64,000 nucleotides of DNA from Sabellastarte sp. h YS-2021. Lineage: Eukaryota > Annelida > Polychaeta > Sabellida > Sabellidae. The notes below the pieces were generated by a model. The model searched no databases and was not told the DNA's origin. It saw only the letters and a program-made list of their open reading frames with translations. Both the position numbers and the translations under genes were made by a program. Of the stretch, positions 11,776 to 24,200 are shown piece after piece (the stretch's first letter is position 1; every line of letters starts with the position of its first letter). The DNA is taken from contig OZ024935.1 of NCBI GenBank assembly GCA_964017235.1, forward strand, positions 31,785,596 to 31,849,595. The letters run 5' to 3'.

Positions 11776-12560
11776 TTCTATCCCCAGACAAAAGTCCCAG
11801 ATACTTAGGTTTTAGTACTGTCATACCATGCACTGCCATGGCAGAGATACCCTATCATATATGCAATAACTTGAAAAATCTTATATATATGTAGGTATAT
11901 ATGGGTTTGTGGGTGTATATATGTAAGTGCAAAGCAGCATATTGTTTTGACCTTGCATATTGTTTGGTCTTGACCTTTCACTAAAAGGCAGCCTTCAAAA
12001 GTCAAATTTTGTGTATTTCACATTTTGGGTTTTGATATGTGATAACTTACAATGCTTTTCACATATAGACCTTTGAAATTTGGTATGGGGGTACATACTT
12101 CTAAAGTCTCAAAGCCTTTTGTTTTCTGGCCTTGGTCTTTGACTACAAGAGCATTGGTGGCCTTTTGGCAGAAATGGATAATTTAATTTATCTCTATAAC
12201 TGCTACAGATAGAGTGATTTCCAGGAAAATTTAAATATTTTGGGTGCTAGAGTCTGTCGGTGTAGTGGTTCTTAAAATTTTTAATTTTCTGAATTTTTGC
12301 TGACATTTTCAACTTTGGCGAAAATAAAAAATGTCCTTCAACCAATACAGATAGAGCAACTGAGAAAATTCAGACCTTTTGGTAGTAGAAGTGCAAGATA
12401 TAATTCCTCTGAAAAGTATTATATTTTCAAGCTTGTATCCATCACCTTAAATTAAGGCTGAGATTGAAAATGTCATTTATCCTAAAGACAACTACAGATA
12501 AGAGCAATTTCAATTATCGGTAAGGCCTCGGAGCCTATTGTTTCATGGCCTTGCCCTTCA
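11776..12560. repeat. Degenerate hairpin-headed repeat
   Basis: It begins with an imperfect hairpin (tatccccagac / gtcccagata) that is a diverged relative of the perfect one at 19781-19809. Downstream it holds loosely repeated blocks around ggccttggtctttgac and tttgg. No protein is seen. Confidence 0.4.
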
Positions 12561-12877
12561 GCACCATCAGCGGTTAAAGTTATATATGTACAGATACTAA
12601 CATTCAAATGGTTTATAAGTTAGATATAAGTCTAAATACTTTGACAGTAAAGCCCTATTCAGAAGTAAAAGAACTTTTTTTGATGAACAGGGTGAAGTGT
12701 GTTCACTAAACTTAATTTTCCATTTCAGAAACTTCAAAACAGTCAATATTGGGTTTGCAACATTATTTACCATAACGGGTGTAGATGATTTGACCATCAA
12801 AAAACTTCAGAAAACTCTCAAGGTGAGTGTCAAAAACAGGACCAAGACAAAAATCCTGTCTGCTCACAATAGTTTCA

Positions 12878-13107
12878 CAGGTGAGTGAGTGGGAACACAC
12901 TCGCCTCCCACAGCTGAGGTCAGTAGTTCAAACCCCGAACCTTATGTGGGAATGTTGGTACTTGCTTACTGATTGTGGGCAGTTTATAGTACAGAACCTT
13001 GACCAACTGTATGTACTGGTTTCCTCTGCCCATAAAACTCCCTGTCGTGATATGACCTATACAGTGGTGAAACAGATGTAAAACCATAAATAAATAAAAA
13101 ATCAGCA
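12878..13107 (+). repeat. tRNA-derived SINE, complete copy
   Basis: A tRNA-like head with a B-box-like block (agtagttcaaaccccgaacc) is followed by gtgggaatgttggtacttgc, ccaactgtatgtactgg, a cctgtcgtgatatgaccta block and an aaataaataaaaaa tail. This is the best reference copy for the SINE family in this window. Confidence 0.75.
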
Positions 13108-13217
13108 CAACTGCAGAGAGTTGTGTGTGTTTATACATAGAACCCCTATAGCCCACGGAAGCACACACATATTTGCACAATGAGTGGTAGGCTTGTGGTA
13201 TTTTGGGATGTTTTTTT

Positions 13218-14205
13218 TTAAATAAGCTGGATTTCAGAAATTAATGGTCCATTATAAATATTCAGCTTTGGTGTTTGTGTTTTGAGTTTGGACTTCAATT
13301 TTCTGATTCTTGAGTCAAGATCTGATATTTCTTTATTTGACATGATTGCAGCATCACAATCTCTATAATTTGCAAGATATCCCAGTTCATTTCTAATTTT
13401 TCTGTGACTTCTTAAGTTCCGAAAGTAATTATGAAACAGTGTGTTATCAAGTTTGGCCTTTGACATTTCTATTGCTCTGGCTATTTCTAAGTCAACTTCA
13501 TGCAAATCCCTTTCTGTCAGATCATCGTGCTTCTTAACTATCCCAAGTAAAATTTGAAGACATGGAGGGCACACATTCTATATTAGAATTTTTTATAATG
13601 GCCCTTGGATGATGTTGTGATAAGATGAAGCCAACCTTAAATGCTATTCACCTTTCGAAATAAAATTTTCAAAGATCTCTTTTCACTGATGAGAGTTGTC
13701 TTGCAGTGGAATAACCTCTGCTTTCTAATGGAACTTGCATATCATCTGTTTGTATTAAGCACCGAAGACAGAAGAACTTTCCCTTTGCTCCAGACAAGCC
13801 AAACATGGATAATAAAAATTATAATCTCCAAATATAAACAGCCAAATTTTCTTCTTCCCCCAACACTCTTTTTATAGTGTCTGTGTCTGATCCTTGCAAA
13901 TTGTTGCTAATGTGGCAAGGTTTTCAAATGTGCATGCAACTACAAATGTGTTTTGCATTCATCTTTTTGACATTACATATTTGCTAGCATAACTTAAATG
14001 ATTTGCCTCTTGAGTCCCCACCAACTTTTATCTAGACTTCATCGTTGATCACACCATCTCCCCAGACCAGCATTTTCGTTCTCTTGTAATTGTACAGCCA
14101 TTCTTTAATAAATTCCACCAAGTCTGTAATATAAACCACAGGGACTTTGACATCTACTAAAGGTTCAATTCCCATATTTGGGTGGTTGTTTCAGTACTTC
14201 CTATA
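13218..14205 (-). pseudogene. Decayed transposon-like coding relic of unknown family
   Basis: The only intact frame is a 118-residue stretch (13218-13574) rich in charged helices, beginning VCPPCLQILLGIV-like. Upstream on the same strand, broken by stops and shifts, are further blocks with coding character: KMLVWGDGVINDEV and IKVGGD...SFKLC near 13990-14110, and FGLSGAKGKFFCLRCL with a C-x2-C pair near 13740-13815. I recall similar blocks from multicopy hypothetical proteins of invertebrate genomes, so this is probably an old transposon gene. I cannot name the family or function. It is unlikely to be a working gene. Confidence 0.55.
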
Positions 14206-17200
14206 CTTACCCGCAGTTATTAGAACATACGTTTTTCTATTTGCATGGTAGCTTCTTGACAAACAAGTAAGTACTGAAGTGATCGACATATCTCCTCTGA
14301 TTTTATAGTAAGTAAGTCACGTGATAAAACAAAGAAAATGGTAGCAATCACATATTTTACAGTAAAATTGTTATTGAAAACCACAATAATTGTTTATTTA
14401 TTTTTTATTACTTAAATATCAGTGGAAAGCTTGGAAAGAGATAAAACATTTATACATTTCTCATGTTTATTAAGATTAAATAACTTGTTTCCTTTGATAA
14501 AAAAATCCCAGACATAACAGCCTTCAAAATTAATTTAATAAAATTTACCACATAAAATATATTATGTGCAAACCCCTAATATTGAATGGTTTATGCAACA
14601 ATTATATAATTTTCATAACAATTTGTGAGTTTATATGTACAGTTTATATGTAATATTTATATTGCAAGCTAATTTATTGACAGGCTTTACAAATTAAACC
14701 TGGACCTTGGCCTCTGATCATAACAATAGTGTATGGCTGGCTTTAAAACATCCATAATTTACTGAGCTTGGTTTTGTTGAAAGTAAAGAGTGTTTGGCTA
14801 TCATGCAATGTTAGTAACTCCGGTTAGTAATTGTCGGATGAGATGGTACCTTGTTTTATTTAATAGAGGTTAAGACAAAGGATTTAAATCATTAATTAAA
14901 TAACGTGCCCAAAATAATTTAAAAATAACAATTGAGCAAAAGTTAGAATTCTTGCAAACTTGGGGATAAGTCCCTTTTAGAAATTTCAAAAATTTACCTT
15001 TTTTGTTTCATATTTTGTGCATGAAATTGTGTTATATAAAATGCATATTTATTGCTTTTAGTGGCCAAATATTATGAATTACTTACGCAAAAAAAATCCC
15101 AGAATAAAACAACTTTTTGCACTTTTTATTTCTTTATTTATGTACTAATTGGCAATATTAATAAAGTTACTGTATTATTGCCCTTTACCAATACCGGTAA
15201 TGCATGACCAAAGTCTCCTTCTTGGTTATCGGAACCTCCGGACTATCAAAACATAAAAAATGTCTCCCAATAGGTTTGGATAAATGAAAGTCTACTGTTC
15301 ATGTTTCTCTTGCATATTATATAATTTTGATATTTTTTTATATTTAATATTATATTATTTTGATTTTTTTGTATGTTTGATTTTTCCATTTTAGAATTAA
15401 AATCTTGATTAGTATAGTTTTTAATGTTAGTCCTGTTTGAACTTATATGTAGATGAGATGATATTTTTTGTTTGCTTTTGTTTTTTCAATGTTGTAGTAG
15501 AATAGCTCTGTACATTGTGCATATATGTTTGATGTGTGTTTTTTCATATCTGTAATATAAAATATCAGTTGTATACTGTATCTTGTTGGTAAAATAGTGT
15601 TAGATGTTTTGAATTTTAAGTCTGCAATATCTGAATCTGTGTTTGGATCTTAAACATGATATGCCTGCAAACGAAAAGCCGATCTGTAGAAATTCCATAA
15701 ATGTTACCGATCATACTTTTTGCACAGATTTTTCAGCATTTCTTTTGCAACTGTAACTCAAGAATTATGTTTATTTAAGGATCTTGCAATATTGAGATTG
15801 TTAGTTTTTAGACTTCTAGCATTGTTATTAAAATTATTAAATTAATGCAGTACTTATGTAGAATTCAACATAGTTTGTGAATGCTATTTGGCGTTTGATG
15901 ATAAAGACAGGCAGAAATTACTCTTTCTTTTCAATGGTGGAATATTCACTGTATGAATCAGTTTTAATAAAGATGCTTCACTGAAGAAATTGCGTATTGT
16001 TAATATCCTTGTTTGCAAAATTGTTATGTGCCCTGTATCCTGTTTGTAGAGAAGTGAACCATTTTAGTTGATTTGACTTTTTTTCTGGACTGTTACGATC
16101 AGTAATACCAAAAAAATGCATGTTGGCGAGAGAAACCAACTTCCTTTGTTTGACAAATAAACCACCTGGTAACTCCAACCTGTAGATTTCGTAAAAACAA
16201 CTAATCCTAACTTACCAGTTTGGTTATACTATCTCTGATCTACTTTGGTGAACACATAATCTGGTAGTTCAGAACATAAGAGTTTGTTAACACAACCAGC
16301 TTATATTGATCTGAACAATCAACTTAGTTAGCTACACAAACTAACTGGATTGGCAAAAGATACTAAATTACTTAATTGCTTAAACAAAATTCTCTAATTA
16401 TACTAACCATTGAAATTTAAATAATACTCTTTGTTTCGCCAAACAACTTCAATAGTTCCTGTAACTAAATTAGTTGGTTAAAACACACATCCTAATTTGG
16501 CTTAGACAAACACTCGAGAAACTAATCAATAGCGCAGCTTTTAGTGCAAACATGGCTGGAGGCACAATACTAGAATTGTATACTTAGTTGTGGGATGTGG
16601 CAGCAACATGAACAAGCAGATTGACCAACGAAAAGAACTGCAAAGAGGAAAACATTGAGAAAGAAGGAAACCCAATAATCCCTGTGCTGTGGGTTACTCA
16701 CAGCAAGCTAACATTCCACTGGAGCCTGACCCTAACAAGACTTCTTGCAGCACAAAATCCTACAGTTAATAGCCAGAGAACTGATAAAAAAAATAAAATA
16801 CACCCAGAGATAGGTAACATAGATATACCCAGAGAGTATTTGGCGTTGGGCTGTTCTTCACATGGTCGGCAGATTTTGCCGTCATGTGGCCCAGGTTGGG
16901 TCAAAGTTGGCTAATGGTCATATGGTCAGCAGATTTTGCCACAGTTGAGTCATGGTCAATGTTGGCCCTATGGTATTTGGCAACCACTACTCAACCTAGA
17001 ACTTAAAATTATCACAAAAATGGCCACTGACAAATGGGGGGATGTGAGTTGCATAAAATAAATGATGTGTAAGTACTAATATAACAGGGAAAGTGGGCGA
17101 TAATAGGGTATAAAACACACATGTGATGATTGTGGAGTTATACGGCACTCAAAAACAAAAGTAAAGATTCTTTTGTGTGGGAAAGTATATCTGACAAAAG

Positions 17201-17940
17201 GTATTACAAGCAGTTAACAAATTAGCATGTTACAAAAAAATTGAGGTTAATCCTAGAGATTGTTAAAAATGCAATATACACCATGACCTCACACCACCTA
17301 ACCAATAAGTGGGGTACAACTGGTGGGGTGTCTTACGTGAAATTGATTATGTGGACTCAGCATCATCTTTTAAGAAGCTGGTTTGGTCTCTTCCCTGAAA
17401 TGGCTCATGTTTGGTGCTGGTTGGTTCTTTTTCTTGACTTGGGTTAACTTAAAAATTTGAGTTTAGCTTATTCGTATTTAAAGTTATATTTTAATGACAA
17501 ATATTTTCAAAACTTTTAATCCAGCATATCTGCAAATTACTTCATTAGCAGCATGACACCAAAACTCCACAGTAACAGTTTTTATTTGGCCTATGTTTCG
17601 TTATCTTTTTGCCTTCAAAATATGAATTAAAATTTAAGATATAAAATCTGTTCTTGTAGGATATAAACATATACACATTTTCATTCACTTAAAACAAATT
17701 TAGATTTAGATTACAAGTTTATTTGTTATAATGTTTACTGCTGGTGTAAATTTTTTATAGCATGCAAACTCCATTTTCATCATACTATTTAAAATGAAAT
17801 GTAACTTCCAAGAAAGTCATATAGTAATAATATTGGTGATAAAGTTTGTGACCCAGGGAGTGCTTCTGTTGGACTTGTTAGGATGCACCCATTGGGGCCC
17901 GGGTCTCGCTCATTTATCTTCATTTCCTCGCTGAACCCAC
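14206..17940. other. No gene seen upstream of the sulfatase
   Basis: AT-rich spacer with no supported exon. A stretch at about 16200-16520 has AACCAACT/TTAGTTGG-type words like those at 7700-8099. A short repeated block (catggtcggcagattttgcc, then catatggtcagcagatttt) occurs at 16860-16940. Confidence 0.5.
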
Positions 17941-17946
17941 CGTAGC

Positions 17947-17972
17947 ATCACGTGATATTTGTTCATGTGACG
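17947..17972 (+). promoter_or_regulatory. Candidate CLEAR box and M-box before the sulfatase start
   Basis: ATCACGTGAT at 17947-17956 contains TCACGTGA, the core of the CLEAR element (GTCACGTGAC) bound by TFEB/MITF factors at lysosomal genes. A second E-box, TCATGTGAC, follows at about 17963-17971 and matches the MITF M-box core. They lie 28-53 bases before the ATG, so they may fall in the promoter or the 5' UTR. The match is seen in the sequence, and the regulation is inferred. Confidence 0.5.
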
Positions 17973-17999
17973 TTAAAAGTAAACAAGTTTTTCGTTTGC

Positions 18000-18257
18000 A
18001 TGAAAATGAACAAATACACCTCGTTTGCCTTGCCTCTATTCCTCATTCTATGTTTCGAGTATACTTGGTCTAAACGTCCAAACATTGTGTTTATCTTGGC
18101 TGACGACTATGGCTATCACGATGTTGGGTATCATGGCTCTGAAATCAAGACCCCCACTCTTGACAGTCTGGCTGCTGAAGGTGTAACTTTGGAAAGTTAT
18201 TATGTCCAGCCTATTTGCACTCCAACTAGAAGTCAGTTACTCTCTGGACGTTACCAG
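18000..18257 (+). CDS. ARSB-like: ARSB-like exon 1: signal peptide and sulfatase signature
   Basis: Encodes residues 1-86 and ends in phase 0 at TACCAG|gtgatg. It contains the signal peptide, the metal-binding pair in FILADD and the [13 protein letters not shown] signature, whose Cys (residue 73) is the one converted to formylglycine in active sulfatases. Confidence 0.95.
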
Positions 18258-21200
18258 GTGATGCACTGCTTTAATTGCTCTATCTAGGATGTCCCACAGA
18301 AGCACTCGGTGAACCCCAAACTTTTTTCCTCACTGTCGAGTATAGGGATGGGTCGGTAGGCCCGGTATCTCGGTATCGAGAGCATTTTACTGAAATACCA
18401 TGACAAGATTTTAAAACCGCCACTTTGCTTGCCAACATATATAATGGAAGGAAGAGTACGTTAAACTATTAGAAACATACCCCAAATCTGAAGAAATTAT
18501 ATGCTTTTATCCCATATTTTTGTCCATTTACAGACTTTTAGAGCGATACGTTGAGCAGAACTGCCATGTTTTGGTTATGACACTTTATAACCTCAATTTT
18601 GCTTGTCAACTCATATAAATGAAGGAAAACTTAAAATATTGGACAGAAACCACAACTATGAAGATATTATACGTTTTTATTGCACATTTTGTGCATTTGG
18701 GAGCTTTTATTGCGACGTTGTTGCGAGGAAACGTCCATGTTTATTTGGAGTGTACTAACACGCGGAGTCCCGAATTCGGTACGGTTTTGCATTGGCAACC
18801 TCCCGATGTACATATTTTTCATACCGACCCATCCCTACTGTTGAGTAAATCACTTGTAACTTGAAATTATTACATTTAGAGTATTTTGTTTAAACATTTT
18901 CTGCAAATCTTTTGCAAGTATCAGATTTGATCTTTGATCACTGCTTCAAGGTTCAGTTGGGTCATCACATTGAAAAGGCCTTTAATCTCCCTTACCAATG
19001 CTCCTTGGGCTTTGAAACCCTGTTTCATGGTCAGACTACCTCCATTTTTGCTTTATACCTTGCAGGAGATAAAAACACAGTAGTGGACTAGTGGTCTTCT
19101 TGTATCTTATTTCACTTGAAATGTTTTAAAAATATATGATTATCTGTGGGGTTTTTATGCTAGGAAAAATGTCCATGTGTCATAAACATGCCTACAAATA
19201 AGTTTACACTGTGAAATCCTGTTTATGGGTGGAAATTCGTATATATCTTAAACTTGCCTAAACAAATAAGTGTACCTATATTAATATACAATTCTAAAGC
19301 CAAAAATAATATGAAAATAAAGGGCAGATAAAATTATTTACTGCACAGTTTTTGTAACCAATAATAATGAACGATTTTATAGGTGCTCTTCATTGTAAAT
19401 TGCAAAAATATTGCACATCAGAGCTTTAGTCTAAACAGCAACAATGTATCAATTTCTTTTTAAAAGAAAGATAAATGCAAACCAAAACTTAGAATATAAA
19501 GTATAAATTGTAAGGAAACCAAGAGAAAACAGAACGTATCAAACACCATTGACACAAAAATACCACAGATGTAATGTTACATCCAGTCCATGAAACTGTT
19601 GATTTCATGAAATGGACCATATATATATACAAAACTAGTTGCCCCCTTTCATGAATTAAGCAATTTGTCTAGAAGTATTTTTCTTTCTTCAGAACTAAGT
19701 ACACAGTAGACTGAGTTTTTGTCCCATCATCAATTGCTATTGACATAATGATGGTATGCAATGGTGATGCATAGCATTATTATATCCCCAGACGAAAGTC
19801 GGGGATATATTGGATTCAGGTCTGTTGTGCCGCCACCGTAGAAATTTCCTTGCGTAAGCGATAACTCAAAAACAGATCAGTGTTTTTTTTAAAAACTTGG
19901 TACACTGTTAAGGGTGGCCAAAGAAAGATTCCTATTTTAAAGTGACCTTAAACTCAAAATAATAAAGAACTTATTGCCACCTTAAGGTCAGAAGTTTGAC
20001 TTTTGGCCACTTAGAGCCCTCTAGGTCACAAACTATGAGGCTTATCTGGCTAAAAGTTTACCTGAGAACACATTAATATATTCTTAGTACATGTACCGAA
20101 AATCAAGACTTTAAGTTGAGGATACAATTCTGTTTGAGGCCCATAAAGACCCCACTTAGGGATTTTTTCCTACATTTTTCACATGTAATTGGTGATGGTA
20201 CAGAAACTCTGTGTAAGTAGACAGTGATTTCACTATTTATTCACCTATTTTGTTTTTGTATCATTGATGTGAACCAAATTATTTGCTTATGCTTATTTGC
20301 TGAATAGGTCTGAGTTTGTTTTAACTGCACTTATCTGAAAATTTTAGCCAAGCGTCGAACACATTTATCCAAAATTTGTCAGTTGTTCTATTTTTTAACA
20401 CTTGAAAATAACCAGGCCCAAAGTTTATTGTTTTAGTTGTATCAACATTGAAATTTCTTTCAAATAAAGTTATCCACAAGGATTTCCCTGTTGCCATAAA
20501 TAACCGCCTGATCCACGATATTTTCAGAGATGTAACAAAATCTTTAATATTAATCATTTTTAAGCCTCCAATTTTCTTGTCCAAAATAACTGTATGTCTG
20601 TTTATTTTATCTGGTTAAGAGGACCATATAAATTTGAATAGAAGCTCGTTTATTTCTTTGACAAAAGAATCGTCAGGATTTGGCAAGGATGTAAAGAGGT
20701 GATTTAATTTTGCTAATAGGAAGGTCTTAACTATTGTTATTTTACCTAATGGTGTCAGATACCTTTTGTTCCATTTACAAATTAGTGCCTTTATTTCTAT
20801 CATCTTTTGAACAAAATTCATTTTCAAGCAGTCATCCAAATTCACAGAGAAAAGAATACCAAGTAACTTGAAACTTGAAATTGCTTCAAGACTGCAATTG
20901 TTAATATTAATTGTATGTTTATTGTGTTTCTTTTTTCCAATCCAGGCTATTTGTGTTTTTTCTGTATTGACTTTTAATCCTGAAATACTGCCAAAAATTT
21001 CCAGAGTATTAAATGCTACATGTAATGATTCTATGCTGCCATCTAGTATCAAAGTTGTGGTGTCAGCAAACTGTGTTAGTTTGATTTCTACTTTTCCAAT
21101 TGAGATACCTTTTATTTTTTTATTGTTTTTGATCATAATTGTTAAAATTTGTGCTACTATTATGAATAAATATGGTGCAATGGGGTCTCCTTGTCTACAA

Positions 21201-24200
21201 CCACGCTGAATATCTATAAATTCTGATAATACACCACACTGAATTATAGTGGGCTTAATATTATGGTTAAACAGTTTAATCCATTTTATTAGATCTTTCG
21301 AAAAACCTAAGTATGCCATAGTTTGATAGATAAAAGACCAAGAAATGGAGTCGAATGCTTTTTCAAAGTCAATCAAGACTAGCATTCCAGGTAATTGTTT
21401 GTCTTCGGTAAATTTCATTATATCGAATATTAATCTGGTACATTCACTTATATATCTACCTGGAATGAAGCCACACTGTGTGTTATCAATAATCTGGCTG
21501 AGATGAGGCTTTATTCTATTGGCAATCGCAGCTGATGCTAACTTATATATGACAGACAACATTGACAAGGGTCGCCAATTTTTAATATTATTTCGCGGTT
21601 TACCCTTTTTGGGAAGGCATGTAATAACACACTGCCTTAACGATAGAGGAAGTAAACCCTTGTCAAAACTGTCATTGATCGCATAGGTAATACAAAATTT
21701 CAAGTCTTTCCAAAATACTTTTAAAAATTCAAATGAGAATCCATCCAGCCCAGGAGCTTTATTATTTTTAGTATTTTTAAGTGTCATACCAAGTTCGTCA
21801 ATGGAGAGATATCCCTCCATTTCCCTAGCTTGCTCCTTGTTTAGTTTTTTAATATTGTATTTTCTTAAATGGTTATCTCAATTGAATTTTTCAATTTTTG
21901 TATTTTCTCTAAACAAGTCCGCATAGAAGATTTTTATTTCATTCAAAATTCATTTTGATCCCTTGTGTACCTTTTATCTTGTTTTTGAAGATGCTTTATT
22001 GTTTTGTCCACATACTTGCCTTTTTCTAATGCACAAAAATATTTTGAAGGCTTTTCTCCCTCAGTAACCCATTGTGTCCTTGACCTTATCATATGTCCCT
22101 GCATTTCTTCTTGTCGAAAATCAAGGAGTTCATGCTTTTTTAGCTTCAGTAATTCAAGATCAGTGGTGCTTTCACCTAATTCTAATTTTTCTATTTCTAA
22201 AAGTAATAATTTCTCAAAATTTGAATTGAACTTCTTCTTAAAAGCTCCATATTTAATCGATTCTCCTCGAATCCTTAACAATAAAGCTTCGAAAAACAGG
22301 TCAGGGGCTATTGTTAAATGTATGTCTTGGTAGCAACATTTCTCCAAGAATTCAGGTTTGTATACAGGGACTGCATATTTTTGGTATTCTTCTCTTATAC
22401 ATTTATTAACTGAGCGAATATATTTTGAATCTTTTAATAAACTGTTGTTAAGTTTCCATGTTCCCCTCCCCCTTTTAAAGTTGCTAATTAAGAATGTAAG
22501 CTCTACCATTGAGTGGTCACTTCTATATCCAGGTCTAATATTTATACTATCTGTTAAGTCAGTGAAACCAGATGATACTATTATATAGTCTAGTCTTGAT
22601 TGCTTAAGTGGATTCTTTTTGCGCCATGTATACCTCTTTTTGTCTGGATTATAATATCTGAAGAGATCTACAAAATTATTTTCTTCTCTGAAATTGTTAA
22701 CAAAACTTCTGGATTTAGGGTTGTTAATAGAAACATAATTAAAGCTATCTAATGTCAGATTTAATGCCATATTAATGTCTCCACACCAAATTAGATAATC
22801 ATGGTTACTGGTATGCATTTTTTCACAAACAGAGGCATAGAAAACAGGGTCATCCCTGTTAGGTCCATAAATGTTTATGATTTTCAATTTTATCTCATTT
22901 ATTTGCATATTGATTATCAATAAATTTCCTTCATTATCAGTTTCATTACTTAGAATTTCGTATTCAAATTTATTTCCAAAAAATATGGCGACCCCCCTTG
23001 CATTATTTGCTACACCGTTCAAAGTAAAATTCTACAGAGTCTAATTGAGTTAAATGTGTGTCTTGTAGACAAATTATATCTGCTTCTGTGTTTTTCAAGT
23101 AATTAAGGACATCATATCTTTTCTTTCTATCCTTTAATCCCCTACAGTTTGCTGACAACACTTTGATCTTATCTAGAAAATTTCTTACCATTGGTAATTG
23201 TTTACAACATAATTACATTGATTACAGCTGTGGAGCCTACGAATCACCACATTAAACAACAGTATTTCCCCTGAACGACTTTTTAATTTCTTGCTGTTAC
23301 AAGGTGCACTTGACAAAATCTCGTGGATTTTACATTTTAAAACATTTTTATTGATGTTTCTAGTCAATATGTAAGTATTCAACTTATCAATTAATAAAAG
23401 GTAGACAAAAAAATGTTGGTAAGGTTGAACCTCAAATACAATATGCAGTGGACAAAACCAAAACACAAACACATATATACAATATAAAAGAGCCAACATA
23501 GCTGGGATACTTGAGCAGTTAAGCTGCTTGTCGTGTGACATACTTGATTATAGTTGTGTGGATATGTATTATGTCAAAACTAGATATAACAAAACATTAA
23601 GCCATTAATCAGCAGTATTTCTGCAACATGAACTCATCACTAGAATTCTTATACCTTTATAACTACAAACTTATTATAGGCCAATGATCATGAAATAATA
23701 GTATATTCTTGATTTCAATAATATATACCGTTATGTTTCGGCGAACTGAGTCATACCGATAGATTTCACAATGAAATACTTTTTTGTAAAAACTTTAATA
23801 TATCAAGTCAGCTGTTTTATTCACAATGTGCTTTGAAGCCCTTTAACTATAAAAGGAAATTATTACTCAGGGCTGTCAACATGCAGTATATGGTGGAAAA
23901 AAAATAAATAAAAATAAAAAATAATCCTCACTTTTATAGAATTAATACATTTTCAACCTGAATCTGTAAGTGTCAATAACAAGCTGATTTAAGCTCTTAA
24001 AATATGAAGAGTATAATATAAGTGTGTTCACACATGTGTCATATAGTACATATTTTGACATAGAATTCTACCATTGTTGTATCTTTAATACTATGAAGCA
24101 TACACCATGTTAGTATGGCCATTTCTGGTTCACCCTTGATTGGCATAAAAGAATAGCCAATGCTCTGTAACTACAGTCTGACCATTACCCTTTAATGTAT

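Noticed and set aside
17952-17999. Earlier start for the sulfatase
   Set aside because: The upstream in-frame codon is GTG. ATG at 18000 puts a signal peptide at the N-terminus, as expected.
22004-22588. Plus-strand frames over the LINE endonuclease region
   Set aside because: They are antisense shadows of the minus-strand ORF2.
23185-23541. 118-residue minus-strand frame in the LINE spacer
   Set aside because: Hydrophobic and low in coding character, with no family resemblance. It overlaps the ORF2 start region by only a few bases.
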